DNA of 64,000 bases from Oceaniferula marina (GTDB lineage: Bacteria; Verrucomicrobiota; Verrucomicrobiia; Verrucomicrobiales; Akkermansiaceae): the NCBI RefSeq assembly GCF_013391475.1, contig NZ_JACBAZ010000008.1, forward strand, positions 124,001-188,000, written 5' to 3'. The notes under the pieces are model-generated. The model was not told the origin of the DNA. It did not search any database and saw only the letters and a list, made by a program, of their open reading frames with translations. Both the position numbers and the translations under genes were made by a program. This document shows, one piece after another, positions 8,296 through 19,300 of this stretch (position 1 is its first letter; each line of letters starts with the position of its first letter).

Positions 8296-9084
8296 ATGAG
8301 ATTTCCCACCGTCTACCTCTTCAGTGCTATCCTCAGCCTGCCTGTCATGGCTGAGCCACCAACGGCTGCTGATCAGGCAGCCCCGGCTGATTCCGGTCCG
8401 GAAACGGCAAAAAAAGAAACCAAGCCGATGGTCAAAAAGATCTCGGGCGACACATACCAAATCGGTAAGATCACCTTCAATAAGTCCACTCGTGAAATCC
8501 ATCTGGATACGATGACCAATATCGTGGACCCCGGCACCCCGCTGGAATTTCTTCTCTGCCACAGTAATGGAGAGAAAGTCCACGAATCTCTACTGGTAAC
8601 AGAAGCCGACCCCACCCACCTGAACATCGCCCTGAAGTTGCTCAACTACAAAGAGTCCCAGGAACTCTTCCGTCAGCTCAAGCCGGATCATACCCTTGAA
8701 GACCACTACCCGGTCGTGGCCGATACCATTCGTAAAGCTGCCCGCTTCACCGTGCACCTCACATGGAAGGCTGAGGGCAAAGAAAAAACAGCCCCCATCA
8801 CCCAGTGGCTTCAACACCGAATCACCGAAAAGCCGATGCCAGCCACGCCATGGGTCTATAACGGGTCTTACGTCTGGGAGGGGAAATTCAAAGCCAAACT
8901 CAATGGCAACATTCTGGCTATTTTCCCCAATGAAAGCGCCCTCGCCAACTACCCGGGCGCTGACCGCGAAGACGACACCCTCTGGCTACCCGCAGAACGA
9001 CTCCCCCGGGAAGGCAGCAAGGTCACCGTCATCCTGAAACCATGGGACGGAAAACTTTCACCTCAAGAAACCAAGGTCAAATAA
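8296..9084 (+). CDS. secreted YdjY-domain protein
   Basis: A 262-residue exported protein. Start MRFPTVYLFSAILSLPVMA gives a clean signal peptide; an ATG further upstream only adds unconserved residues. A Pro/Ala/Lys-rich linker follows. Then comes the YdjY domain (about residues 55-125): IGKITFNKSTREIHL, FLLCHSNGEKVHESLLVTEA and HLNIALKLLNYK. This family is common in Planctomycetes and Verrucomicrobia and is functionally uncharacterised. Its stop overlaps the next start (TAATG), so the two are translationally coupled. Confidence 0.75.
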   Translation: MRFPTVYLFSAILSLPVMAEPPTAADQAAPADSGPETAKKETKPMVKKISGDTYQIGKITFNKSTREIHLDTMTNIVDPGTPLEFLLCHSNGEKVHESLLVTEADPTHLNIALKLLNYKESQELFRQLKPDHTLEDHYPVVADTIRKAARFTVHLTWKAEGKEKTAPITQWLQHRITEKPMPATPWVYNGSYVWEGKFKAKLNGNILAIFPNESALANYPGADREDDTLWLPAERLPREGSKVTVILKPWDGKLSPQETKVK

Positions 9085-10247
9085 TGAATACACACACGAT
9101 GCTCAAGCGCCTGGCCATGCCCATGGTCATTTCATGCCTCAGCCTGAATGCCCAGGCCCAGGACAACCCCTACCTCTCGATCAAACTCGAAATGAAACGA
9201 GCGATCGAACGAGGCAACGCCTACCTCAAGACCCAGCAAGACAAAGAGGGATACTGGCGCGAACCCAAGTACCCGGCATACACTGCGCTGGCACTCACAG
9301 CCGCCATGCGCTCCCCGTCGCACGAAAAAGCCGAATATATCGACAAGGGATACGCTTGGCTTGCCAAACAACAAAAAGACGATGGCGGCATCTACGGAAA
9401 AGGTCTGGGAACCTACAACACCTCGACCGCGATTGTCGCTCTCGTTTCCACCGGCGACAAAACGTATCATCCGGCCATCCTCAAAGCCCGCCGCTTCCTC
9501 ATCAACCAGCAAGCAGACTGGGATACCAAGGGCCAGGCCGATAATAAATATGATGGAGGTATTGGATACGGGGGGTCCTACAACCACTCCGATATGTCCA
9601 ACACCTATCTCGCTATCGAGGCTCTGCGGCTCTCACGGAGTATCGCCCAGGATAATGCCGAAGGCAAACAGCCCGAGCTCAATTGGGATGCCGCCATTCA
9701 ATTCATTTCGCGCACGCAGAACCTGAAAGCAACCAATGACCAGCTCGGCATCAGTGATGACGGATCATTCAACTACTTCCCCGGCGATTCCAAAGCCGGA
9801 CACAACACCAACCCGGACGGAACCAAAACCCTGCGCGGGTATGGCTCCATGTCCTATGCCGGACTCCTTTCCATGATTTATGCTGATCTGGATGCATCCG
9901 ACCCCCGTGTTGTTGCCGTTAAAAAATGGGCAGGGAATAACTATTCCGTCAAAGAAAACCCAGGAATGGCAACCAAGGAAGACCCCACCCTCGGACAACA
10001 AGGCTTGTATTATTACTACCATGCCATGGCCAAGGCTCTCGCCGCAGCCAATATCGACAAGCTTCCCTTACAAGGTGGCAAAAAAGCCGACTGGCGCAAG
10101 GACATCGCCAGTGAACTCCTGACCGCCCAACGCGAAGACGGCTCGTGGCTTAATAAGAATTCCCGCTGGTGGGAAAGCGACCCCGTGCTGGTAACGGCCT
10201 ATGCCGTGCTCACACTGGAACAAATCTATCACTCCATCCCGGAGTAA
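9084..10247 (+). CDS. secreted prenyltransferase/squalene-oxidase repeat protein
   Basis: A 387-residue protein with signal peptide MNTHTMLKRLAMPMVIS...AQAQ and an alpha-alpha barrel built from repeats such as GNAYLKTQQDKEGYW, GYAWLAKQQKDDGGIYG and LLTAQREDGSWLN. These Q-x3-DGx-W-like units are typical of terpene cyclase-fold proteins. There is no DxDD or DCTAE catalytic motif, so terpene cyclase activity is unlikely. Secreted relatives in Planctomycetes and Verrucomicrobia have no defined function. The start ATG overlaps the stop of the YdjY gene, implying one operon and a shared task. Confidence 0.8.
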   Translation: MNTHTMLKRLAMPMVISCLSLNAQAQDNPYLSIKLEMKRAIERGNAYLKTQQDKEGYWREPKYPAYTALALTAAMRSPSHEKAEYIDKGYAWLAKQQKDDGGIYGKGLGTYNTSTAIVALVSTGDKTYHPAILKARRFLINQQADWDTKGQADNKYDGGIGYGGSYNHSDMSNTYLAIEALRLSRSIAQDNAEGKQPELNWDAAIQFISRTQNLKATNDQLGISDDGSFNYFPGDSKAGHNTNPDGTKTLRGYGSMSYAGLLSMIYADLDASDPRVVAVKKWAGNNYSVKENPGMATKEDPTLGQQGLYYYYHAMAKALAAANIDKLPLQGGKKADWRKDIASELLTAQREDGSWLNKNSRWWESDPVLVTAYAVLTLEQIYHSIPE

Positions 10248-10269
10248 CCAGTAGTCACAGTCAAACGAG

Positions 10270-10303
10270 GTGGAGGATTGGAATCAATCCTCCACTTTTG
10301 TTT
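10270..10303 (+). terminator. terminator after the squalene-oxidase repeat gene
   Basis: GTGGAGGATTG and CAATCCTCCAC form an 11-bp perfect stem with a GAAT loop, followed by TTTTGTTT. It lies in the 159-bp convergent gap and also suits the end of the YdjY operon. Confidence 0.85.
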
Positions 10304-10406
10304 AGACCTGAAGCTCCTCTCTCTTTCGCCCCCCTTCCGGCCTCGTCCCTTCTCTCAGCATGACTGTGGCGTGGAACCCATGACACAAGGTCTGAGCCAG
10401 ACGCAT

Positions 10407-11840
10407 CTATAATCCGGTGATAGGCTTTTTATCGGCATAATCATTCCCGTTCAAACTATTGATCACGGAATCTTGCCAAGCGTCGATGGCCTTTTTCATT
10501 CTGGCAGCCTCCGGCTTCTTTTCCTCCATCAAGTTGCGAGTTTCCATTGGGTCCTTTTCAAGATCATACAACTCGTATCTCGAAGGTTTCTGTCGATGCC
10601 CGATGACATGGATCTTGTATGGCCAATCCAACAGAGCTGCATGCCCGGGGTAGCCCCCGTTCTCCCCGCGCTGATGAGCTGGGAATACATTGACATTTTT
10701 CAATAGACGCATCGGATACGGGGATGCCCTGTCTCCCTGCTGAGCTTCCATCAGCTGCTTAATGATCCGGTCACTGTGTGTCGGCTGTCCACCGGTAAAC
10801 TGATGCCAGAAGCCTATCATATTCTTACGTTTTGATTGCTTACCTTCGATCAATGGCATCAGATCGACACCATCCAAAAGCGGTTGCTGTTGTTCTTCAC
10901 CACCGGTAAGGGCCAGCAACGTGGGATAGATATCCGAAGTAGATGCCGGTACGGCCACACCTTGAGACGACAATCGGGCCGGCCACTCTAACATGGCAGG
11001 AACACGTATCCCGCCTTCATAAATGGACCCTTTCCGTTCGCGTCCTCCGGACGTTTCTTTGACAAGTCCCCCGTTATCCGAGCAATACCAAACAATGGTA
11101 TTTTTATGAATTCCCATCTTCCGGAGCTCCTTACGCAGGCGGCCAAGCTGTTCATCAATCAGTGAAATTTCCTGAAAATACCCACGATGTTTTTCTCCGG
11201 CATACCTCTCCGGCTGGCTCGAGAGCTCCTTGTGCGGGTCATGCGGTGCGGGGAACCAAACCACGGCAAAAACCGGCTTTTCACCTTTCCGGTGTTTGTC
11301 GACAAAGTCGATGGCCGCATCCATGGTGAGAACCGACCCCTGCCCCTGAAGCTGCTTAAAGCGACCGTTATGGCTCATGTAGGGGTTCTGGTCGAAGAAA
11401 TTCAAGGCCGTCAGCCACTCGTCAAAACCAACCTGCCCCGGACAGGTTGGCGATTCTTTCTGCACCGACCCGATGTGCCACTTCCCGAAATGTCCGGTTA
11501 CATAGCCACGGGATTGGAGAACCTCTGCGATCGTCATCTCATGAGGCCGCAGATAATGCCCGTGATTGAGGACATTGGTCCGCATCGGTGTGCGCCCCGT
11601 CATCACGCTGGCACGTGTGGGCGAACAGACCGGAGCCCCGGCATAAAAGCGTTTAAAAACAACACTCTCTTTCGCCATGGCATCCATGTTCGGTGTCTGA
11701 ACGACGGCGTGACCTGTGTATCCAGCATCGCCATACCCCTGGTCGTCAGCCATCACGAGAATAATGTTCGGTTTCTCCGCCGCACTGAGCGGTGCCACGG
11801 AAAACAAAGCACAAAGAGGAATGAGAATGGATCGTTTCAT
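10407..11840 (-). CDS. secreted sulfatase (formylglycine-dependent)
   Basis: A 477-residue exported sulfatase with signal MKRSILIPLCALFSVAPLSA. The metal-binding Asp pair is in ADDQGYGD. The formylglycine site is C72-S-P-T-R76 in APVCSPTRASVMTG, so maturation needs a formylglycine-generating enzyme, which is not in the window. GHFGKWHIG and WYCSDNGG follow. The C-terminal YDLEKDPMETRNL segment is common in family S1 sulfatases. It lies 5 bp downstream of a second sulfatase gene in one transcript. Sulfated polysaccharide degradation is likely; the precise sugar cannot be read from sequence. Confidence 0.93.
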   Translation of the reverse strand: MKRSILIPLCALFSVAPLSAAEKPNIILVMADDQGYGDAGYTGHAVVQTPNMDAMAKESVVFKRFYAGAPVCSPTRASVMTGRTPMRTNVLNHGHYLRPHEMTIAEVLQSRGYVTGHFGKWHIGSVQKESPTCPGQVGFDEWLTALNFFDQNPYMSHNGRFKQLQGQGSVLTMDAAIDFVDKHRKGEKPVFAVVWFPAPHDPHKELSSQPERYAGEKHRGYFQEISLIDEQLGRLRKELRKMGIHKNTIVWYCSDNGGLVKETSGGRERKGSIYEGGIRVPAMLEWPARLSSQGVAVPASTSDIYPTLLALTGGEEQQQPLLDGVDLMPLIEGKQSKRKNMIGFWHQFTGGQPTHSDRIIKQLMEAQQGDRASPYPMRLLKNVNVFPAHQRGENGGYPGHAALLDWPYKIHVIGHRQKPSRYELYDLEKDPMETRNLMEEKKPEAARMKKAIDAWQDSVINSLNGNDYADKKPITGL

Positions 11841-11845
11841 GAAAT

Positions 11846-13402
11846 TTATTTATGTTGGGACCCGTAGCGCGATTTCTGTTGCTGATAACGCTTTTTCATC
11901 ACCTTCAGCACCTCTGCATACTCCGGGTTGTTATGCTCACTACGCATCTCGTCCGGATCTTTTTGCAAATCAAACAGCTGCCATTCATCACTTTGGGGAA
12001 TATAAAACAACTTGTAACGATCTGTCCGGATTCCATCGTGCCGAGGGACGTTATGGATCCCTGGGTTTTCGTAGTATGCGTAGTACACACTCTGGCGAAA
12101 TTCCTCCGGCTTGACCTCCCCTTTCAGCAAGGACACGAGACTTTGCCCCTGAATGCCGTCGTAATCTTTTGCGCCTGAGACTTCGAGGAATGTCGGAGCG
12201 TAGTCGATGTTTTGAATCAAGGCCGCATTTTTTGACCCTGGTTTGATCACCCCCGGCCAGCGGATTAGGAAGGGCATTTTCATCGAAAGGTCGAACATCC
12301 AGCGTTTATCATACCATCCGTGCTCACCGAGATAAAACCCCTGGTCCGAGGAGTAGATCACGATAGTGTTCTCTGCCAGACCTTCTTTGTCGAGATAATC
12401 CAACAAGCGACCAACGTTTTCATCCACCGCACGGATCACCCTCAGGTAATCCTTGATGTAGCGCTGGTATTTCCACGACAGGATTTCATCATCACTGACC
12501 TTGTTGTCCGCCACCTTGGCTAAGAGCCGGTAGTTCTTCGGGCTGTATGCCTTGTCCCAATCGCGCTTCTGGCGGTCACTCATTCGCGGGTATTCCCCAT
12601 TGGTCCAGGTGCCGGGCATCTTCCCGGGGAACGGGCTGGTGCCGTGAATCTTGAGGTCGTGCTGCCAGTGAAAATGCTTATCGATCGACATCTCGTTTTT
12701 TTTCAACCACTCGGAACGCCCCGAGTAGTCATCGCGCAAGGTCGCAGGTTCAGGGATCTCAACATCATCAAACAATGTCAGGTGGCGCGGTGCTGGTGCC
12801 CAGTTGCGGTGCGGAGCCTTATGCTGGCACATCAGCAGGAACGGCTTGGTTTTGTCACGCTTCTCCAACCACTCGATCGAATGATCCGTAATAAGGTCGG
12901 TGGCATATCCGGGAAAGCGTTTCAGCCCTTTGTTGTCACCCCCCTCCATCACCCGGAAGTCTGGATTGTAATATGACCCTTGGCCGGGAAGCACCTGCCA
13001 GAAATCAAACCCAGTCGGCTTGGTGTGTAGATGCCACTTCCCGATGATTGCCGTCTGGTAGCCCGCATCTTGTAGTTGCTTGGGAAACGTGTTCTGAGAG
13101 CCGTCGAACTTGTCGCCGTTGCGCATGAAACCATTGCGGTGGGAATGCTTTCCGGTCAAAATACAAGCACGGGACGGGCCACAGATCGAGTTGGCGCAAA
13201 ACGAGTTATCGAAAATTGCCCCCTGCTTGGCCAAGCGGTCAATGTTAGGAGTGGGAGCCACATCCTTGAGCCGACCACCATAGGAGGAAATAGCCTGCAG
13301 GGCATGATCATCAGAAAAAATAAACACAATGTTAGGACGCTCGGCGCACAGACCGGAAGTCACCATCGTCAAAGCTAAGGATAATCGATACAGCATTTTC
13401 AT
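11846..13402 (-). CDS. secreted sulfatase, second of a pair
   Basis: A 518-residue sulfatase with a signal peptide starting MKMLYRLSLALTMV. Metal-site FSDDH is followed by the formylglycine motif C74-G-P-S-R78 within NSICGPSRACILTG, then GKWHLH and IYSSDQGFYLGEHGWYDKRW. The longer insert and the YLGEHGWYDKRW segment resemble S1 subfamilies acting on sulfated glycans or choline-sulfate-like substrates, but I cannot assign the subfamily. A TTG 24 bp upstream is in frame; ATG at 13402 fits the signal peptide better. It is the upstream gene of the sulfatase pair. Confidence 0.92.
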   Translation of the reverse strand: MKMLYRLSLALTMVTSGLCAERPNIVFIFSDDHALQAISSYGGRLKDVAPTPNIDRLAKQGAIFDNSFCANSICGPSRACILTGKHSHRNGFMRNGDKFDGSQNTFPKQLQDAGYQTAIIGKWHLHTKPTGFDFWQVLPGQGSYYNPDFRVMEGGDNKGLKRFPGYATDLITDHSIEWLEKRDKTKPFLLMCQHKAPHRNWAPAPRHLTLFDDVEIPEPATLRDDYSGRSEWLKKNEMSIDKHFHWQHDLKIHGTSPFPGKMPGTWTNGEYPRMSDRQKRDWDKAYSPKNYRLLAKVADNKVSDDEILSWKYQRYIKDYLRVIRAVDENVGRLLDYLDKEGLAENTIVIYSSDQGFYLGEHGWYDKRWMFDLSMKMPFLIRWPGVIKPGSKNAALIQNIDYAPTFLEVSGAKDYDGIQGQSLVSLLKGEVKPEEFRQSVYYAYYENPGIHNVPRHDGIRTDRYKLFYIPQSDEWQLFDLQKDPDEMRSEHNNPEYAEVLKVMKKRYQQQKSRYGSQHK

Positions 13403-13682
13403 CTCAGGATTTGTTTGAGTCGACAAAACAAAAGAGTAATTTCATTACCTACGCACTCAAGCGCTATATCACCCCACGTCCTTGTCCGCTTTGGATACAC
13501 CTGCAACCCAAACGCCACGAACGCCAAACCCGGGCAAATCTGTCCCCTAAGGTTACACATAAGAAGACGTATGAATTAAACGAATCCATCGTATATTTGC
13601 CCGTCATTCGCAAGCACCCTTACGGCTGAAGCAAGCGACAATTGAACCAGATACTCCAGAAAAAACCTACTTTATATTTCTC

Positions 13683-14774
13683 ATGCGATACCTCATTCCG
13701 ATTATCACACTCATCCCAGCCCTGGCCACCGCGTCTCCCATTGGAAAAGCCAAGATCAGCAGCAACCTTCCGGCCAAGGACGGCCACGCCCTCGAACTCA
13801 TCACAGATGGCAAACTCGACACCTATTACCAAACCAAGGGAAAAACCAAACCCGGTGACTGGATCCAGCTCAGTTTCCCCGAGGCTCTACCCACTGGTAA
13901 AAACCTGCGTGTTCACACCGGGATCTCAGGTAGCGAAGACTTTTTCAATGGAGCGGTTCTCGAAGCTTCATCCGATGGAAACAGCTGGAAAAAAATAGCA
14001 GTCGAACGCGCTGCGCTCATCGATAGCAAGATCCCGGCCAACACCACTCACCTGCGCTTGCTCGCTACCGAAGCCAACGGTCACCACATCGCGGTCCGTG
14101 AAATCGAATTCACCGATGCCGCCTCCCCCGTCCTGATCCAAAAAGGGACCGCAACTCTGGAAGGCAAAACCTTCCAGCTCTCACTGGCCACCAACCTCGA
14201 AGGCAATGAAGACCTCAAACCTCGCTTTGATGAAATGGCGGCGCTCTACTTTGACCTCTGGCCCCAACTCGTCAGCATTCTTGGTTCACCACTCGATGAC
14301 ACCTATGTCGATGTCGATATCCACTACCGTGCGAGCATGAAGTACCCTGCCTATGCGGATAAAAGCTACATCGTTATCTCCGCGGACCATCTCAGAAAAA
14401 ACAAAGCCGACACCATCGGCGTGTTTGTTCACGAACTCACCCACGTCATCCAACACTACCCGAACTACAAGCCGCACTGGTTCATCGAAGGAGTGGCTGA
14501 TTACACCCGCTACAAACTCAACCCGGTCGAAGACAATTGGAAAAAACGCCACCGCGCAAACATCGATCTCAATAAACCGCTTGGCGCTTACTGGAGCTCG
14601 GCAGCGTTTCTGCTCTACCTGGAAGAAACCTATAAAAAAGAAATCGTCAAACCGGTCTCTATCGAAGTGCGCAACGGCACCTACACCGATGACATCTGGA
14701 AAAAGATCACGGGCAAAGAGCTCAAGCAACTCACCGAAGAGTATAAAAACTCTGGCTGGAAGATCCAATCCTGA
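13683..14774 (+). CDS. secreted peptidase of the basic secretory protein family, with discoidin-like N-domain
   Basis: A 363-residue protein. The signal peptide MRYLIPIITLIPALATA is followed by a discoidin/F5-8C-like beta domain (about 25-150: ELITDGKLDTYY, GDWIQLSF, LEASSDGNSWKKI, AVREIEF). The C-terminal domain is of basic-secretory-protein type with zinc motif H250-ELT-H254 in VHELTHVIQHYPNY, and WFIEGVADYTRY supplying the third ligand region. The layout suggests a carbohydrate- or surface-bound zinc peptidase (inference). It stands alone between the sulfatases and the DUF1501 gene on the opposite strand, with its own terminator. Confidence 0.85.
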   Translation: MRYLIPIITLIPALATASPIGKAKISSNLPAKDGHALELITDGKLDTYYQTKGKTKPGDWIQLSFPEALPTGKNLRVHTGISGSEDFFNGAVLEASSDGNSWKKIAVERAALIDSKIPANTTHLRLLATEANGHHIAVREIEFTDAASPVLIQKGTATLEGKTFQLSLATNLEGNEDLKPRFDEMAALYFDLWPQLVSILGSPLDDTYVDVDIHYRASMKYPAYADKSYIVISADHLRKNKADTIGVFVHELTHVIQHYPNYKPHWFIEGVADYTRYKLNPVEDNWKKRHRANIDLNKPLGAYWSSAAFLLYLEETYKKEIVKPVSIEVRNGTYTDDIWKKITGKELKQLTEEYKNSGWKIQS

Positions 14775-14804
14775 CCACTCAAATCAAAACCTCCGCATCT
14801 TCAA

Positions 14805-14830
14805 GGGCACCCTCGCGGTGCCCTTTTTTT
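14805..14830 (+). terminator. rho-independent terminator after the BSP-family peptidase
   Basis: GGGCACC and GGTGCCC form a 7-bp stem with a CTCGC loop, followed by seven T residues. It is a textbook terminator. Confidence 0.95.
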
Positions 14831-14893
14831 GTCCCTATGGGAAACAGAGACCATGGAAGATCGTTCACCTCCTGGAATCCGTAAAGGCAAACG

Positions 14894-16363
14894 CTAAGTT
14901 AAAATATCACGGACCACCTTGGCCGGCATCACCCCGGTCAAGCGGTTATCCAATCCTTGATATGGGTAAGTCAAGCGCTCGTGATCAATGCCCAATTGGT
15001 GTAGGATCGTTGCATGTAAATCCCGCACATGCACTGCCTGATCAGGAGTGGTGATATTAAATGACATTTCATCGGTTTCACCATAAACCATACCAGGCTT
15101 GATCCCCCCTCCGGCCATCCAGATCGTAAAACACTTCGGGTGGTGGTCCCGCCCGTAATTCTTTTCAGACAACGGCCCCTGACAATACACCGTCCGCCCA
15201 AACTCCCCACCCCAGACAACCAAAGTATCTTCTAACATACCTCGCTGTTTCAAATCCTGAATCAAGGCATAAGCACCTTGATCCACATCTTTGCATTGCT
15301 CAGGTAAATCACGCTGTAATGCACCATGCTGGTCCCACCCCCGGTGAAAAATCTGAACAAAACGAGTCCCGCGCTCGACCAGACGCCTGGCCATCAAACA
15401 AGAATAGGCAAAGGAGCCACGCTTCTTGGCCTCGGAACCATAAAGCTCATAGGTGTGCTCAGACTCCCCTGACATATCCGTAAGCTCGGGAACACTCGCC
15501 TGCATCCGGAAAGCCATTTCGTATTGTTGAATTCTGGTTTGAATTTCAGGATCCCCGACCTGTTCATACGATTTCCGGTTCAGCGTGTTCAAGCCATCTA
15601 ACATCGATCGGCGCATCTCCCTCGAAATGCCGGGCGCATTTTTCAAATACAACACGGGATCACCTTTACCTCGTAATGAGACGCCAGCATGTTCCCCGGG
15701 TAAAAAACCACTCCCCCACAAACCTGAGGAAATCGCCTGCACATTCGACTTCGGGTTCGTGTGGTATGCGTGCAATACGACAAAAGTCGGCAGGTCCTGG
15801 TTCATACTCCCCAGGCCATAAGACAACCAAGAGCCCATCGAGGCTTTCCCCCGAATCATCGATCCGGTGTACATCAAATAGTTGGCGGGCTCATGGTTGA
15901 TGGCATCCGTATGCATCGACTTGATAATGCACAAGTCATCGACCATTTTGGCCGTATGCGGCAGCAACTCACTGACCCAGGCCCCGGATTCCCCGTGCTG
16001 GTTAAATGCAAACCGGGAAGGAGCAACAGGGAAACCTTTCTGCCCTGACGTCATCGTTGTTAGTCTCACACCTGACTCTTTCAAAAATCCAGACAGATCT
16101 TCCTTGAAACGCTTTTCCAATCCCGGCTTGTAGTCGAAAGTTTCCAACTGGCTGGGGGCCCCAATCATCGACATGTAAATCACTCGCTTCGCCTTCGGCG
16201 CAAAATGCGGCAATTGGACATCCCCTGCTCCCGCATGCCCCCCGAGAGCCATCAACTCTTTGGGTAACAACGAAGCCAGGGCCGCGGCCCCTAAGCCGGT
16301 CATATTTTTACGGAAAAACTGTCGGCGATTAACAATGCCATTTAGGTCGAAAAGATCATTCAT
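14894..16363 (-). CDS. DUF1501 domain-containing secreted protein
   Basis: A 489-residue protein of the DUF1501 (sulfatase-like fold) family. The N-terminus [20 protein letters not shown] is a Tat-type signal with twin Arg. Family segments include [61 protein letters not shown] and [10 protein letters not shown]. Such proteins are nearly always paired with DUF1549/DUF1553 proteins, as here, where the stop of that gene lies 22 bp upstream. The role is unknown; an extracytoplasmic enzyme linked to polymer degradation is a common proposal. Confidence 0.93.
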   Translation of the reverse strand: MNDLFDLNGIVNRRQFFRKNMTGLGAAALASLLPKELMALGGHAGAGDVQLPHFAPKAKRVIYMSMIGAPSQLETFDYKPGLEKRFKEDLSGFLKESGVRLTTMTSGQKGFPVAPSRFAFNQHGESGAWVSELLPHTAKMVDDLCIIKSMHTDAINHEPANYLMYTGSMIRGKASMGSWLSYGLGSMNQDLPTFVVLHAYHTNPKSNVQAISSGLWGSGFLPGEHAGVSLRGKGDPVLYLKNAPGISREMRRSMLDGLNTLNRKSYEQVGDPEIQTRIQQYEMAFRMQASVPELTDMSGESEHTYELYGSEAKKRGSFAYSCLMARRLVERGTRFVQIFHRGWDQHGALQRDLPEQCKDVDQGAYALIQDLKQRGMLEDTLVVWGGEFGRTVYCQGPLSEKNYGRDHHPKCFTIWMAGGGIKPGMVYGETDEMSFNITTPDQAVHVRDLHATILHQLGIDHERLTYPYQGLDNRLTGVMPAKVVRDILT

Positions 16364-16385
16364 TTTAAGTCAGTGGGGTTTAGGT

Positions 16386-19300
16386 TTATTTGGTTTGTGC
16401 CTCGTCGAGATTGAGTATCTGGGTAGTCACCATCGTCCATGCGGCAAACTCAGCAGCAGGTAGCGAAGGGTCCGCTTCGCTGTCTCCAACAGCTAACAAT
16501 TTGGATGCAGCTTCCGGATCGGACTGGTATAGCTGCAACGCTTCGTTCAGTGATTGGGCAACGATTTTTCGTTCATCATCCTTCAACGATCGGGCCAGCA
16601 ATCTTTGGGTAATCAGGTCCAGTCTTTGTTGCTCCCCCTTTCCCTCTTTCATTGCCTTCTCCGCCAACACCCGACAGGCTTCCACCAACTGCTCGTCATT
16701 CATCAAAACAAATGCGGCCAGCGGTGTGTTTGTCCGCTCGCGTCTAACACAAAACGTCTCCCGGGCCGGAGCATTCAATAACTCCATCGCCGGGTGAGGT
16801 GCCGTTCGCTTCCAAATGGTATAAATCGAACGTCGGTATAACTTCTCCCCGCTGTCTTGTTTGTAATGACGGGTATTCGATTGATTCATGGCCACAGCCT
16901 CCCAGATGCCTTCCGGCTGGTAGGGTTTTACAGGAGCCCCCCCCACCTCATCGACCAGCAGATCGGACGCCGACAATGCCATGTCACGGATCTGCTCCCC
17001 ATGCATCCTAAACCTCGGAGCCCGGGTGAATAAGACATTCAACGGATCCTTTTCCAACTTCTCCGGCGATAAACCAGCCGACTGCTGGTAGGTTGACGAA
17101 CCGATGATTGTTCTCAACATGTGTTGCACATCCCACCCCTGCTCGACAAATTCAAGAGCCAACCAATCCAAGAGTTCCGGGTGACTGGGGCGACCACCCA
17201 TGATGCCAAAGTCCTCGGTGGTCTCGACAATGCCACGACCAAACAAGTAATGCCAATAGCGGTTGATCGTAACTCTGGACGTCAAGGGGTTCTCGGTCGA
17301 GACCAGCCATTCAGCCAACCCACGGCGGTTTACCTGCATCTCCTCGGTCATTGCCGGCAACACGGCAGGTGTTCCGGCCGAGACTTTCTCCCCCTTGGAA
17401 GCATAATCGCCTCGTTCAAGAATATAGGCAAAAGGATCGCGGTCCTTTTTTTCCTCCATGACCAACGAGTATGATCCTCGCTTTTTCAATCGCTCGGCTT
17501 CCGCAGTCAGCGCCTTGATTTTTTGATCCTCTTCCGTTGGTTTCGACGGATGAGTCACATCAAATTGTTTTCTCAGAGCTGCGAGCAAAGCTGCATTCCC
17601 TTTTCGCCCTTTCACTTCTTGAAGCTGTCCGGCTTCATCGACCAGTGAATCGAAAAGCATTTTATTAACTTCCTTTGCCGGCATCGGACGGGAAACAATA
17701 CGAAGGTCTTGCACTGCCACCACGCCCTGCAAGGCACTGTCATTCCCCTCCCTCGCACCGAGACGTAAAGGAACCTTGGTATCAATCGCACGCAGCTTGG
17801 TATTATGAGAATAGCTCAGAGCCTCGGCCTTGCCATCGATATAGATCGTCAACGATGACTTCTTTTTACTGGGGTCATACACAACCCAAACATGATGCCA
17901 CTGTTTCGCTGTCAACGCCTTGTTGGCAACTGCTTTCACGGCCCGATCCGGCCACTGGTCGACGATATGGGCGCCAACCTTTCCCCCTTGCAACCAAAGG
18001 TCCCAGCCACGGTGATGATCACTCGAATCCATTCTGGCAAGAATGGCCCCGTTAGGAGAGCCTTCAACATAAACAAAACCTCCAAAGGAAAAACCACGTT
18101 TCCCATCGAAGTCGGCGAGATCACCCAGCTCGATCGATGACTGACCACCCAATGACAAAGCCGGCCCAAAGACTCCGGGACGCGACTTCACATCGACTTT
18201 CCATGACGTCGGATTCCCGGCCGTATAACCAAGTAGCTCTCCGCCACCCGTAACCCTTAGCGGCAACGATACGATCTCTTTATCCACCGTGCGATGCGGC
18301 TGTCCACCGCGATCCGGCAACTGCTTCAGCCAATCTTGAAAGGCCTTCTTTCGTTCTAACTTATATTGAGATTGTTTTGTTCCGGCGACCTCTTGCCAAT
18401 GCTCAATCTCTTTTTCGATTTCCGCCAAACGTGGTCGGTCGCCCGGGCGTGGCACAAACACGCTTGGAGGATGCCGCCCGTTGTTCCGATCCAGAGCTGC
18501 CATCGTTGTATTGCGGAAAAAAGCAGTCAACTGATAGAATTCTTTCTGACTGACAGGATCAAATTTATGGTCGTGGCATTCGGCACATCCCACCGTCAGC
18601 CCCTGCCAGACACCAAAGGTGGTGTTCACCCGGTCGGTTGCATACATGGCATTCACCTCATCCGCGATCGACCCCCCTTCACCTGTCGTCGGCAGACAGC
18701 GGTTAAAGCCCGTTGCAACTTTTTGGTCGAGAGTCGGAGATTCGAGCAAATCGCCCGCCAACTGCTCCACCGTAAACCGATCAAAGGGCATGTTCCGGTT
18801 AAAGGCATCCACCACCCAGTCGCGGTATGGCCAAATCTCACGGAAATTATCGATATGAATACCGTGTGTGTCCGCATACCGCGCGGCATCCAACCACAAG
18901 CGCCCCTGCTGCTCACCGTATGCCGGCATCTGGAACAAGCGGTCGAGCACCTCATTCACCGCTGCGACCGGATCCTCTTGAAATGCTTTTTCGAACTGGT
19001 CCACCTCTTCTGGTTCCGGTGGCAATCCGATGACATCAAAGGTAATCCGCCGCAATAATCGACGCGGGTTTTGTGGGGGGTTCGGCTGCAACCCAGCCTC
19101 TTCCATCTTCGCCAAAACAAACTGGTCGATGGGGTTACGCACCCAACGATCTGCTTTGACCTTGGGAAGCTCAGCTTTTTGAGGGGCCAAAAACGCCCAA
19201 TGCTCCTGGTATTCAGCCCCTTGTTTGATCCACTTTTCGACAAGCGCAATCTCTTCCGGGCTCATCGTTTTGTGACTTTTAGGAGGCGGCATGATTTCCG

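Noticed and set aside
11090-11105. AATGGTAT inside the first sulfatase gene as a possible end of the repeat family
   Set aside because: It is in conserved coding sequence (IVWYCSDNGG region) with no partner arm or hub hairpin nearby.
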